A stretch of DNA of 64,000 bases from Pseudomonas jinjuensis (GTDB lineage Bacteria > Pseudomonadota > Gammaproteobacteria > Pseudomonadales > Pseudomonadaceae), in NCBI RefSeq assembly GCF_900103845.1, contig NZ_FNIJ01000005.1, forward strand, positions 62,001 to 126,000, read 5' to 3'. Position numbers and translations under genes: made by a program. Shown here piece by piece: positions 47,003 to 55,817 of the stretch; the stretch's first letter is position 1, and the number at the start of each line of letters is the position of its first letter. A model generated the notes under the pieces. The model worked only from the letters and a program-made list of their open reading frames with translations. It was not told the origin of the DNA and ran no database searches.

Positions 47003-48150
47003 ACCAGGCAATCCGCGGCAAGACCGCCATCGTCGGCATCGGCAGCGCCGGTATCGGTGAAGCCCACGGCTTCAGCCCCATGGAACTGCTCGGCCAGGCT
47101 TCGCTGAAGGCCATCGCCGACGCCGGCCTGAAGCTCTCGGACATCGACGCCGTATTCGCCGCCACCAGCTCCCATGCCTTCCCGACCCTGTCGGTGTGCG
47201 AGTACCTGGGCATCAAGCCGAAGTTCGTCGACGGCACCAACGTCGGCGGCTCCAGCTTCGAGATGCACCTGCTGCAGGCGACCCTGGCCCTGGAGGCCGG
47301 CCTGTGCGACGCGGCGCTGATCTGCTACGGCTCCAACCAGCGCACCGCCGGCGGCCGCCTGGTGTCGATGAGCGAACCGCAGTGGCACGAGACCTTCTAC
47401 AAGCCGCGCCACCCGATCACCTCCTACTCGCTGGCGGCCAGCCGCCACATGCACCAGTACGGCACCACCCGCGAGCAACTGGCGGAAGTCGCCGTGTCGG
47501 CGCGCAAGTGGGCCAACCTCAACCCCGAGGCCTTTGCCCGCGGCCCGCTGAGCATTCAAGACGTGATGGCCAGCCGCATGGTCAGCGACCCGCTGACTTC
47601 CGCCGACTGCTGCCTGGTCACCGACGGTGGCGGCGCCTGCGTGATGGTCCGTGCAGACCGCGCCCGCGACCTGCCGCACAAGCCGGTCTACTTCCTCGGC
47701 GCCAACGGCGCGCAGTGGCATCGTTCGATCCAGGCCATGCCCGACCTGACCGTCACCGCCGCCTCGGAAAGCTGCCCGCGCGCCATGGAAATGGCCGGGG
47801 TGAAGCACGCCGACGTCGACCTGGTGATGCTCTACGACGCCTTCACCATCAACACCATCCTGTTCCTCGAGGATCTCGGCTTCTGCCCGAAGGGCGAGGG
47901 CGGTCGCTTCGTCGAAGGCGGGCGCATCGCCCCCGGTGGCGAGCTGGCGGTGAACACCAACGGCGGTGGCCTGTCCTGCGTCCATCCGGGCATGTACGGC
48001 ATGTTCCTGATCCTCGAGGCGGTCACCCAGATCCGCCGTCAGGCCGGCGAACGCCAGCTGGACAAGTGCGACATCGCCCTGCTGCACGGCAACGGCGGCA
48101 CGCTGTCCAGCCAGGTCACCGCGTTCCTCGGCAGCGAAGCGGTGCTCTGA
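46999..48150 (+). CDS. Thiolase-fold protein lacking the nucleophilic Cys, DUF35 partner (candidate retro-aldolase)
   Basis: A 383-aa thiolase-superfamily protein, ATG 46999 overlapping the DUF35 stop. The Cys position reads TNVGGSSF (Gly83-Gly84), HDCF is YDAF (Tyr279), and the GHP region is CVHPGMYG with His329. Without the Cys it cannot do classical thiolysis. The LEDLGFCPKGEGGRF segment and the tight coupling to DUF35 are features of Ltp2-type side-chain aldolases. These split a beta-hydroxyacyl-CoA into a ketone or aldehyde and propionyl- or acetyl-CoA. The upstream ACAD pair and the MaoC pair could produce such a substrate. The aldolase role is inference. Confidence 0.78.
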   Translation: MNQAIRGKTAIVGIGSAGIGEAHGFSPMELLGQASLKAIADAGLKLSDIDAVFAATSSHAFPTLSVCEYLGIKPKFVDGTNVGGSSFEMHLLQATLALEAGLCDAALICYGSNQRTAGGRLVSMSEPQWHETFYKPRHPITSYSLAASRHMHQYGTTREQLAEVAVSARKWANLNPEAFARGPLSIQDVMASRMVSDPLTSADCCLVTDGGGACVMVRADRARDLPHKPVYFLGANGAQWHRSIQAMPDLTVTAASESCPRAMEMAGVKHADVDLVMLYDAFTINTILFLEDLGFCPKGEGGRFVEGGRIAPGGELAVNTNGGGLSCVHPGMYGMFLILEAVTQIRRQAGERQLDKCDIALLHGNGGTLSSQVTAFLGSEAVL

Positions 48151-48472
48151 TCTGTAGGAGTGGGCCATGCCCGCGACCCAATGCCTGGGCATTGGCCTGG
48201 GGTTCGCAAGCAAGCTCGCTCCTACGAAGAGCAGGTGCTACCTGTAGGAACGAGGGGGGGCGCCTAGCCCTTGCTCGCGAACAAAGCCGCAAGCCCGCCA
48301 GCCCGGCGGGTTTCACCCGGCAATACCCCTCAAATTGCTCCGAACGAACTAGGGCCATCCTGCGCCCACTTCCCGATACTCGAAGACCGATATACCTGCG
48401 GCCGGGGCGACCTGGCCGATGCCAGAGCCGGCGGTACAGCCGGTCCGACAACAATGCTTGAGGAACTCCTCG
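48151..48472. other. Intergenic region with REP elements
   Basis: 322 bases between the thiolase-fold gene and the next ACAD pair. Positions 48152-48290 hold GTAGGAGTGGGCCATGCCCGCGA and CGCAAGCAAGCTCGCTCCTAC REP arms and a further degenerate pair. The rest (48291-48472) should contain the promoter of the ACAD pair. No gene is seen. Confidence 0.6.
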
Positions 48473-49669
48473 ATGGATATCCATTACACGCCCGAAGAGC
48501 TCGCCTTCCGTGAAGAAGTGCGTGCCTTCCTGCGCGAGAAACTGCCGGCCGACCTGGCGGCCAAGGTCAAGCTGGGCAAGCGCCTGAGCAAGGAAGACAA
48601 CATCTTCTGGATGCGTACCCTGAACGAGCGCGGCTGGCATGCCTCGCTGTGGCCGGTTGAATACGGCGGCACCGGCTGGAGCGTGGTCGAGAAGTACATC
48701 TTCGAGGAAGAATGCGCCACCTTCGGCGCCCCGCGCGTGCTGCCGTTCGGCGCCGTGATGGTCGGCCCGGTGATCATCAAGTTCGGTACCGAGGAACAGA
48801 AGGCGCACTACCTGCCGCGCATCCTCGACATGACCGACTGGTGGGCGCAGGGCTACTCCGAGCCGGGCTCGGGCTCCGACCTGGCCTCGCTGAAGACCCG
48901 TGCCGTACGCGATGGTGACCACTACATCGTCAACGGCCAGAAGACCTGGACCACCCTCGGCCACAACGCCGACTGGATCTTCTGCCTGGTCCGTACCGAC
49001 CCGGAAGCCAAGATGCAGCGCGGCATCTCCTTCCTGCTGATCGACATGAAGTCGCCGGGCGTCAGCGTGCGTCCGATCATCACCCTGGATGGCGAGCACG
49101 AAGTCAACGAAGTGTTCTTCGACGACGTCCGCGTACCGGTGGCCAACCTGGTCGGCAAGGAAAACGAAGGCTGGACCTGCGCCAAGTACCTGCTTACCCA
49201 CGAGCGTACCGGCCTGGCCGGCATCGGCTTCTCCAAGCAACTGCTCAAGCAGCTCAAGGCCATCGCCAGCCGTGAACTGAAGGGCGGCAAGCCGCTGATC
49301 GAGGACCCGCTGTTCCGCGCGCAGATCGCCGAAGTGGAAATGCAGCTGATCGCCACCGAGATGAGCAACCTGCGCATCCTCGTCGCGGCCCGCGATGGCG
49401 GCGGCACCGGTGCGGAAAGCTCGATCCTCAAGGTCAAGGGCACCGAGCTGCGCCAGGCGCTGACCCACCTGCTGCGCAAGGCCGTCGGCCCGTACGCGCT
49501 GCCGTTCCTCGAAGAGGAAATGGACCAGGCCTTCGGCGGCGAGCTGCTGCACGCCGACTACAGCGCAACCCTGGCCAGCCAGTACTTCATCATGCGCAAG
49601 CTGTCGATCTACGGCGGCTCCAACGAAATCCAGAAGAACATCGTTTCCAAAGTGAACCTCGGACTCTGA
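48473..49669 (+). CDS. Acyl-CoA dehydrogenase, catalytic (alpha-type) subunit
   Basis: A 398-aa ACAD starting at ATG 48473 after GAGGAACTCCTCG. It has QGYSEPGSGSDLASL, the Glu of YLLTHERTGLAG at the catalytic-base position, and the end IYGGSNEIQKNIVS. It is highly similar over its full length to the alpha subunit at 1427. Its beta-type partner follows 13 bases later. The pair may act on a different ring or chain length from the 1427 pair, or be a recent duplicate with the same role. Confidence 0.92.
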   Translation: MDIHYTPEELAFREEVRAFLREKLPADLAAKVKLGKRLSKEDNIFWMRTLNERGWHASLWPVEYGGTGWSVVEKYIFEEECATFGAPRVLPFGAVMVGPVIIKFGTEEQKAHYLPRILDMTDWWAQGYSEPGSGSDLASLKTRAVRDGDHYIVNGQKTWTTLGHNADWIFCLVRTDPEAKMQRGISFLLIDMKSPGVSVRPIITLDGEHEVNEVFFDDVRVPVANLVGKENEGWTCAKYLLTHERTGLAGIGFSKQLLKQLKAIASRELKGGKPLIEDPLFRAQIAEVEMQLIATEMSNLRILVAARDGGGTGAESSILKVKGTELRQALTHLLRKAVGPYALPFLEEEMDQAFGGELLHADYSATLASQYFIMRKLSIYGGSNEIQKNIVSKVNLGL

Positions 49670-49682
49670 CAGGCTGCCGACC

Positions 49683-50825
49683 ATGGACTTCAAACTGAGC
49701 GAAGAGCAGCAGATGCTGCAAGACACGGCGGCGCGTCTGGTACGTGACGCCTACGGTTTCGAACAACGCGAAGCCTACCGCCGCAGCGAACTGGGCTACG
49801 GCGCCGACTTCTGGAGCCAGCTCGGCGAGCTGGGCCTGACCGGCGTGCCGGTCCCGGAAGCCTTCGGTGGCTTCGGCGGCAGCGGCGTGGACACCATGCT
49901 GGTGATGACCGAGCTGGGCCGCGGCCTGTGCCTGGAACCCTACCTGCAGTCGGTGGTGTACGCCGGCGGCCTGCTCGCCCAGCTGGGCAGCGACGTGCAG
50001 AAGGACGAGCTGCTGAGCCAGGTCGCCGCCGGCCAGCTGCAACTGGCGGTCGCCTTCGAGGAGCCGCAGAGCCACTACAACCTGAATGACGTCGCCACCC
50101 GCGCCGAAGCGGTGAACGGCGGCTGGCGCCTCTCCGGCCGCAAGGTCGCGGTGATCGGCGGCCACAGCGCCGGGCTGATCCTGGTGTCGGCGCGCGTGTC
50201 CGGCGGCCAGTTCGACGAGGACGGCATCGGCCTGTTCCTGGTCGACCCGCAGGAAGCCGGCGTGAACCGCCGCGTCTACCCGACCGCGGACGGCTTCAAG
50301 GGCTGCGAACTGTTCCTCGACGGCGTGTTCGTCGGCGCCGAGAAGGCGCTCGGCGAGCCGGGCAAGGCCCTGTCCGCCATGCGGTACCAGGAAGGCCGCG
50401 CCATCGCCGCACAGTGCGCGGAAGCCGTGGGCACCATGGAAGCCGCCTGCGACCTTACCCTCGACTACCTGAAGACGCGCAAGCAGTTCAACGTGACCAT
50501 TGGCAGCTTCCAGGTCCTGCAGCATCGCATGGTCGACATGCGCAGCGAGCTGGACCAGGCCACCTCCATGGCCATGCTGGCCGCCTGCGTGGCCGACCAG
50601 CCGGACAGCGACGAGCGCAGCCGCACCCTGGCCGCGGCCAAGTTCATCACCACCCGCGCCGGTCGCTTCATCTGCGAGCAGACCATCCAGCTGCACGGCG
50701 GCATCGGCCTGACCGACGAGTACGTTGGTTCGCACTATGCCAAGCACCTGGTGATGATCAGCCACCAGTTCGGTGACGACGACCATCATCTGCAGGCCTT
50801 CAGCCGACTGATGCAGGTCGCCTGA
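49683..50825 (+). CDS. Acyl-CoA dehydrogenase, partner (beta-type) subunit
   Basis: A 380-aa protein, same length as and closely similar to the beta subunit at 2639 (identical MDFKLSEEQQMLQDTAARL opening). The middle-domain loop reads EEPQSHYNLNDV instead of SEPxAGSD, and the C-terminal base is absent (QEGRAIAAQCAEAVG). It is the heteromeric partner of the 48473 product and closes the rightward array; a strong terminator follows. Confidence 0.9.
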   Translation: MDFKLSEEQQMLQDTAARLVRDAYGFEQREAYRRSELGYGADFWSQLGELGLTGVPVPEAFGGFGGSGVDTMLVMTELGRGLCLEPYLQSVVYAGGLLAQLGSDVQKDELLSQVAAGQLQLAVAFEEPQSHYNLNDVATRAEAVNGGWRLSGRKVAVIGGHSAGLILVSARVSGGQFDEDGIGLFLVDPQEAGVNRRVYPTADGFKGCELFLDGVFVGAEKALGEPGKALSAMRYQEGRAIAAQCAEAVGTMEAACDLTLDYLKTRKQFNVTIGSFQVLQHRMVDMRSELDQATSMAMLAACVADQPDSDERSRTLAAAKFITTRAGRFICEQTIQLHGGIGLTDEYVGSHYAKHLVMISHQFGDDDHHLQAFSRLMQVA

Positions 50826-50840
50826 GTCCGGCTCGCAGCG

Positions 50841-50880
50841 AAAACCGGCTGGACGGGTTCTCCCGTCCAGCCGGTTTTTT
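50841..50880 (+). terminator. Rho-independent terminator
   Basis: A stem of AAAACCGGCTGGACGGG pairing with CCCGTCCAGCCGGTTTT, followed by a T-run. It is 15 bases after the ACAD beta stop. It is the clearest intrinsic terminator in the window and marks the end of the large catabolic array. Confidence 0.9.
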
Positions 50881-50951
50881 GCGTTTTGCTGGAGAGATTC
50901 TTGCTTTCCTTCTGGACAGGATAAAAACAAGCGACAACAAGGAACCTCGCG

Positions 50952-51896
50952 ATGAAAAAGAACGTCTTGCGTGTGGGCGTGATCGGCACCGGTGCCATCG
51001 GCGGCTTCTACGGCATGCTGCTGGCGAAGGCCGGTTACGAAGTGCATTTTCTCCTGCGCAGCGACTATGCCGCGGTGCGCGAACTCGGCCTGACCCTGAA
51101 GAGCCCGGCGCTCGGCGACTACCGTCCCGAACCGCTGCACATCTACGCCGATGCCGACGCCATGCCGCCCTGCGACTGGCTGCTGGTGGGAGCCAAGACC
51201 ACCGCCAATCCCGGCCTGGGGGCGGTGATCGACCAGGTCGCCGCGCCGCAAGCCAGGGTGGTGCTGCTGCAGAACGGCCTGTCGGTGGAAGACGACATGC
51301 GTCCGCTGATCCGTGACGACCTGCACCTGCTCGGTGGGTTGTGCTTCGTCTCCACCCATCGCCGGGGGGCCGGCGTGATCGAACACTACGGCGGCGGTCG
51401 GCTGACCCTCGGCTACCACTCCGGCCCGGGCGACGCGGCAGGCGCGGTGCTGGAGGAGGTCGAGGCGCTGTTCGCCGCTACCGCCATCGAGGCCAGGGCG
51501 ATGGACGACCTGGACCGGGCGCGCTGGCAGAAGCTGCTGCTCAACGTGCCGCTGAATGGCCTGTCGGTATTGCTCGGCAGCGGCTCGCTGGAGCTGATGA
51601 GCCGGCCCACCACCCGTGCGCTGGTCAGTGAGCTGATGGAGGAGGTGTTCGAAGGCGCCGCCGTCTGCGGCCATGCGCTTTCGGCCGAAAGCCTGGAGGC
51701 GGCCTGGAAGGCCACCGACGTGCGGACCGACTACTACCCGAGCATGTACCTCGACTACCAGGCCCGGCGGCCGCTGGAGATCGAGGCGATCTATGCCGCG
51801 CCCCTTCGCGCCGTGGCCTGCGCGGGTGGCGAGATGCCGAAGATCGAGATGCTCTACCAGTCGCTGAAGTTCCTCGACGAGCGCAATCGCGGGTAG
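50952..51896 (+). CDS. Ketopantoate reductase (ApbA/PanE) family protein
   Basis: A 314-aa NADPH-dependent reductase of the 2-dehydropantoate 2-reductase family. It has the Rossmann motif GVIGTGAIGGFYG, the catalytic Lys in KLLLNVPLNGLSVL, and the C-terminal RRPLEIEAIY signature. As it sits alone between a terminator and a REP element next to catabolic genes, it may reduce another 2-keto acid. True PanE function cannot be excluded, although it is not near other pantothenate genes. Confidence 0.85.
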   Translation: MKKNVLRVGVIGTGAIGGFYGMLLAKAGYEVHFLLRSDYAAVRELGLTLKSPALGDYRPEPLHIYADADAMPPCDWLLVGAKTTANPGLGAVIDQVAAPQARVVLLQNGLSVEDDMRPLIRDDLHLLGGLCFVSTHRRGAGVIEHYGGGRLTLGYHSGPGDAAGAVLEEVEALFAATAIEARAMDDLDRARWQKLLLNVPLNGLSVLLGSGSLELMSRPTTRALVSELMEEVFEGAAVCGHALSAESLEAAWKATDVRTDYYPSMYLDYQARRPLEIEAIYAAPLRAVACAGGEMPKIEMLYQSLKFLDERNRG

Positions 51897-51917
51897 GGCG
51901 GTTGGATGCTGGAGCCT

Positions 51918-51975
51918 GTAGGAGCGGGCCATGCCCGCGACCTTGTGGCGGGTCGCGGGCATGGCCCGCTCCTAC
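51918..51975. repeat. Perfect 25-bp inverted repeat (REP type GTAGGAGCGGGCCATG)
   Basis: GTAGGAGCGGGCCATGCCCG.. and its exact reverse complement are separated by eight bases, between two convergent genes. The same family is seen at about 3864, 48152, 54278 and 63385. It probably serves as a bidirectional terminator. Confidence 0.85.
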
Positions 51976-51987
51976 GGCTCAGCGCCG

Positions 51988-52989
51988 CTACCGCGAAAAC
52001 CGCCGCCGATAATCCCGTGGCGAAATGGCCAGGTTGCGCTGGAAGGTCGCGCGCATCCGTTCCTCGTCGCCGAAGCCGCACTGGCGGGCGATCTGGTCGA
52101 TATTGCGCGCGGATTCCTCCAGCAGCCGGCGCGCCGCTTCCAGGCGGAAGATCTCCACGGCCTTGGCCGGCGTGCGGCCGGTCTTCTGCTTGTACAGGCG
52201 CGAGAAGTTGCGCGGGCTCATATGGCTGCGCTCGGCCAGGGCCTCCACGCTGAGGTCCGGGTTGCCGAGGTTGTCGGCGATCCAGTGGTGCAGCTCGTCG
52301 AACATCTCGCTGTCCTGCGTCTGGGCCTGCAGCAGCTCGCTGAACTGCGCCTGTCCGCCCGGCCGCTTGAGGAACACCACCAGTTCCCGCGCCACCTGCA
52401 TGGCGATCTCGCGCCCGCAGTCCGCCTCGACCAGCGCCAGGGCGAGGTCGATGCCGGCGCTGACTCCGGCCGAGGTCCAGATTTTTCCCTGCTGGATGAA
52501 GATGGAATCGTTGTCGACCTCCACGGCCGGGAAGTTCGTCCTGAGCATGTCGCACATGGCCCAGTGGGTGGCGGCGCGCTTGCCGTCCAGCAGCCCGGCC
52601 TTGGCCAGCAGGAAGGCGCCGCTGCAGACCGAGGCGGTACGGCGGAACGTCCCGGAGTTGCTGGCGATCCACTCGATGAGCTCGCCGGACTCGGCCACCG
52701 CGCGTTCGATCTCCGGCGCTCCCGGGACGATCAGGGTGTCCAGGCGCGTGCCCTTGAAGCTGTCCAGCGGCTGGCTTTCCACGGCCAGCCCTTCGGCGGT
52801 CGGCATCAGCCCACCGTGAAGACTGGCGGTGTGTCTTTCGTAGCCCGGCAGGTGGCGCTGCTGCAGGGCCTTGTTCGCAGCCCAGAACACGGTCTGCGCC
52901 CCGGTGAGGTCGAGCAGGCCCATCTGCGGATAGGCGACGAACAGGATGCTGCGAGGATGGCTTGGCATGAATTCAGGGATATCCGTCAT
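51988..52989 (-). CDS. GlxA-type AraC-family regulator with DJ-1/PfpI domain
   Basis: A 333-aa transcription factor with an N-terminal DJ-1/PfpI-like class I glutamine-amidotransferase domain (about 12-190) carrying the SVCSGAFLLAKAGLLDG nucleophile-elbow signature. A C-terminal AraC HTH pair (about 225-330) ends in CGFGDEERMRATFQR and SPRDYRRRF. The gene diverges from the FAD oxidoreductase gene with 69 bases between, so it likely controls that gene. Relatives respond to small metabolites such as quaternary amines or amino acids. The effector here is unknown. Confidence 0.9.
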   Translation of the reverse strand: MTDIPEFMPSHPRSILFVAYPQMGLLDLTGAQTVFWAANKALQQRHLPGYERHTASLHGGLMPTAEGLAVESQPLDSFKGTRLDTLIVPGAPEIERAVAESGELIEWIASNSGTFRRTASVCSGAFLLAKAGLLDGKRAATHWAMCDMLRTNFPAVEVDNDSIFIQQGKIWTSAGVSAGIDLALALVEADCGREIAMQVARELVVFLKRPGGQAQFSELLQAQTQDSEMFDELHHWIADNLGNPDLSVEALAERSHMSPRNFSRLYKQKTGRTPAKAVEIFRLEAARRLLEESARNIDQIARQCGFGDEERMRATFQRNLAISPRDYRRRFSR

Positions 52990-53011
52990 TTAGGCTGAAT
53001 TCTTTTGTCCC

Positions 53012-53017
53012 TAGCAT
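53012..53017 (+). promoter_or_regulatory. TAGCAT -10-like element before the FAD oxidoreductase
   Basis: Context TCCCTAGCAT (53008-53017) is identical to that at 33226-33235. TTAGGC lies 16 bases upstream as a poor -35. The start codon follows 41 bases later. Confidence 0.35.
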
Positions 53018-53058
53018 TGCCGGGTCAAGACGATTCACCCAGACGAGAGGGGCGAGCG

Positions 53059-54261
53059 ATGAAACAACATATTCTCATTATTGGTGCGGGCTTTGCGGGT
53101 TTGTGGAGTGCGCTCAGCGCCGTGCGTCTGCTCGATCGTCATGGGCGCAGCGACGTGGTGGTGAGCATGCTCGCGCCGCAGCCTGAACTGCGCATCCGCC
53201 CGCGCTTCTACGAGCCGGACGTGCAGCGCATGGCCGCGCCGCTGCTGGAGCTGCTGGACGCGGTCGGCGTGCGCTTCATCCAGGGCACCGCCGTGCAGGT
53301 GGATGCCGACGGCCAGCGCGTCGAGTACCGCGATGCCAGCGGCGCCGTGGAGTGGATCGGCTACGACCGCCTGGTGCTCGCCTCGGGCAGCCGGCTGATC
53401 CGGCCGGCCGCGATCGGCGTGGTGGAACATGCCTTCGACGTCGACCAGATCGAATCGGCGGCGCGCCTGGAGCGGCACCTGCAACAACTGGCCGACCTGC
53501 CGGAATCGCCCGCGCGCAACACCGTGGTGGTGGCCGGCGGCGGCTTCACCGGCATCGAAACCGCCACCGAGCTGCCCGCCAGGCTGCGGACGATACTGGG
53601 GGACGCTGCGGATATCCGGGTGATAGTCGTCGATCGCGCCGAGCAGATCGGCGCAGCGCTGGGCGACGGCATCCGCCCGGCGATCGTCGAGGCGTCCCGC
53701 GAACTCGGCGTCGAATGGCGCCTGGGCACCTCGGTGGCGTCGGTGGATGGCGAAGGCGTGGTGCTGGCGGACGGCGAGCGCATCGAGGCGAAGACCGTGG
53801 TCTGGACCGTGGGTTTCCGCGCCAGCGACCTCACCGAGCAGATCGCCGCCGAGCGCGACCACCTCGGCCGGCTGCAGGTGGACCGCTACCTGCGGGTCAA
53901 CGGCCATGCGGAAATCTTCGCCGCCGGCGACGTCGCCCGCGCCGCCACGGACGAGAGCGGCAACTACAACGTCATGTCCTGCCAGCACGCCATCCCGCTG
54001 GGCCGGCATGCCGGCAACAACGCGGCGGCGGACCTCATCGGCGTCGAACCGACGGTCTACAGCCAGCCGAAGTACGTCACCTGCCTCGACCTGGGGGCCT
54101 GGGGCGCGGTGTTCACCGAGGGCTGGGAGCGGGCGACGAAGCTGATCGGCGCGGAGGCCAAGGAGCTGAAGATGCAGATCAACAGTCAGTGGATCTACCC
54201 GCCGGTGGCGGACCGGGCGGTGGCCCTGGCGGCGGCGGATCCGGCGATTCCGGTGGCGTGA
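53059..54261 (+). CDS. NAD(P)/FAD-dependent oxidoreductase (NDH-2-like)
   Basis: A 400-aa two-dinucleotide-binding flavoprotein. The FAD site is IIGAGFAGLWSA (about 6-17), the NAD(P) site VVAGGGFTGIETATEL (about 158-173), and the second FAD contact is IFAAGDVARA. It resembles type II NADH dehydrogenases but lacks an obvious C-terminal membrane helix. ATG 53059 follows GAGGGGCGAGCG. It is divergent from the GlxA-type regulator. A role in recycling NADH or reducing a quinone or small electrophile is possible; the electron acceptor is not evident. Confidence 0.85.
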   Translation: MKQHILIIGAGFAGLWSALSAVRLLDRHGRSDVVVSMLAPQPELRIRPRFYEPDVQRMAAPLLELLDAVGVRFIQGTAVQVDADGQRVEYRDASGAVEWIGYDRLVLASGSRLIRPAAIGVVEHAFDVDQIESAARLERHLQQLADLPESPARNTVVVAGGGFTGIETATELPARLRTILGDAADIRVIVVDRAEQIGAALGDGIRPAIVEASRELGVEWRLGTSVASVDGEGVVLADGERIEAKTVVWTVGFRASDLTEQIAAERDHLGRLQVDRYLRVNGHAEIFAAGDVARAATDESGNYNVMSCQHAIPLGRHAGNNAAADLIGVEPTVYSQPKYVTCLDLGAWGAVFTEGWERATKLIGAEAKELKMQINSQWIYPPVADRAVALAAADPAIPVA

Positions 54262-54277
54262 GTACCACGCCGGGATT

Positions 54278-54511
54278 GTAGGAACGGGCCATGCCCGCGA
54301 CAGCCGTGCCCGGGTCGCGGGCATGGCCCACTCCTACAGGATTCTCGCCATCCGCATGGCACGAATGGTGGATCGATGGAGCCGATCCACCCTGCATCCC
54401 TTACAACGAAATCCCGTCCCCGAAGCCGTAGGGTGGATGAGGATTTTTTCATCCACCATTGCGGGGCCGCATGCGCGGCCATGGTGGATCGATGAAGCTG
54501 ATCCACCCTAC
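54278..54511. repeat. Two REP-type palindromes between convergent genes
   Basis: GTAGGAACGGGCCATGCCCGCG.. / ..CGGGCATGGCCCACTCCTAC at 54278-54337, and GTAGGGTGGATGAGG.. / ..GATCCACCCTAC around GGCCGCATGCGCGGCC at 54428-54511. The second belongs to the same family as part of the 342-bp array at 15869. Confidence 0.8.
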
Positions 54512-54531
54512 GATGGCCCGGCATTGCGTCC

Positions 54532-55359
54532 TTACAACGAAATCCCGCCCCCGCAGATCAGCACTTCCCCGGACACATAGTCCGACTCCGGATAGCAGAA
54601 CATCGCTACCGCACCGGCGGCTTCGGCCGGGCGGCCGGCGCGGCCGAGGGGGATGGAGCGTTCCAGCATCTTCGCCAGGTCGGGGCTGACGCCGACCTTG
54701 ATCTTGCGGCCCTCGATGTCCACCGAGGCGTCGGCATCGGCGGTGGCTTCGGTCAGGCGGGTGGTGATGAAGCCGAAGGCCACGCAGTTGACGTTGACCT
54801 TGAAGCGGCCCCATTCCTTGGCCAGGGTCTTGGTCATGCCGACCACGCCGGCCTTGGCGCTGGAGTAGCCCATCTGCCCGGAGTTGCCGCCGAGGCCGGC
54901 GACCGAGGAGATGTTGACGATCTTGCGGAAGTTCTCGATGCCCGCTTCGGCTTCCTTCTTCGCGGCCTCGCGGATGAAGCCGGCGGCGGCGCGGAAGATG
55001 CGGAAGGGCGCGGTCATGTGCACGTCGAGCATGGCGTACCACTGCTCGTCGGTCATCTTCTGCACCACGTTGTCCCAGGTGTAGCCGGCGTTGTTGACGA
55101 TGATGTCGAGGCCGCCGAAGTTGTCGATGGCGGTGCGCACGAAGCGCTCGGCGAAGTCCGGCGCGGCGACGTTGCCGACGCAGGCCACGGCCTTGCCGCC
55201 GAGGGCGCGGATGTCGGCGACGGTTTCTTCCGCCGGTGCCGCGTCGAGGTCGTTGATCACCACGGCGGCGCCTTCGGCCGCCAGCTTGAGCGCCACTTCA
55301 CGGCCGATGCCGCGGCCGGAGCCGGTGATCAGCGCCACCTTGTTTTCGAGCTTGCCCAT
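54532..55359 (-). CDS. SDR-family 3-hydroxyacyl-CoA dehydrogenase (second module)
   Basis: A 275-aa short-chain dehydrogenase with TGSGRGIG, NNAG and SSVAGLGGNSGQMGYSSAK (Ser-Tyr-Lys). It closely resembles the enzyme at 36915-37751 in length and sequence. It is the last gene of a leftward operon thiolase-MaoC N-MaoC-SDR, 25 bases after the MaoC gene. Its expected product is a 3-ketoacyl-CoA for the thiolase encoded first. Confidence 0.9.
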   Translation of the reverse strand: MGKLENKVALITGSGRGIGREVALKLAAEGAAVVINDLDAAPAEETVADIRALGGKAVACVGNVAAPDFAERFVRTAIDNFGGLDIIVNNAGYTWDNVVQKMTDEQWYAMLDVHMTAPFRIFRAAAGFIREAAKKEAEAGIENFRKIVNISSVAGLGGNSGQMGYSSAKAGVVGMTKTLAKEWGRFKVNVNCVAFGFITTRLTEATADADASVDIEGRKIKVGVSPDLAKMLERSIPLGRAGRPAEAAGAVAMFCYPESDYVSGEVLICGGGISL

Positions 55360-55384
55360 CGTTTCTCTCCTCGTGATTCAGTTG

Positions 55385-55807
55385 TTATTGCGCAAGGGCG
55401 ATCACGGCCTTGCCAAGGATCTTGGTTTCGCCGAACTGGTTGGCCATCTGCACCTCGACGGCGACGCGGCGTTCGCCGTCCTGCTCGTACTTCTCCACCA
55501 CCTGGCCGGTCAGCACCGGCTGGTTGCCCAGGTGGGTGATGGCGACGAAGCGCACGCCGAACGAACGCAGCGCCGACTGCGGCACCCACTCGGTGAGCAG
55601 GCGGCCGAGGTAGGCCATGCCGAGCATCCCGTGGGCGAACACGTCGGGCATGCCGGCGCGGCGGGCAAAGTCGATGTCGATGTGGATCGGGTTGTCGTCG
55701 CCGGAAGCGCCGGCGAAGTGCGAAAGGGTGGCGCGGTCGATCGGCGCCAGGCGCAGTTCCGGCAGCGCGTCGCCGACCTGCAGGTCGTGGTAGCTGATAG
55801 GCGTCAT
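55385..55807 (-). CDS. MaoC-like enoyl-CoA hydratase, catalytic subunit (second module)
   Basis: A 140-aa hotdog hydratase with the intact Asp/His motif ASGDDNPIHIDIDFA and GMPDVFAHGMLGMAYLGR. It is the counterpart of the protein at 36490. It is encoded ten bases after its non-catalytic partner in the leftward operon. Confidence 0.92.
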   Translation of the reverse strand: MTPISYHDLQVGDALPELRLAPIDRATLSHFAGASGDDNPIHIDIDFARRAGMPDVFAHGMLGMAYLGRLLTEWVPQSALRSFGVRFVAITHLGNQPVLTGQVVEKYEQDGERRVAVEVQMANQFGETKILGKAVIALAQ

Positions 55808-55817
55808 GGGCGGTTCC

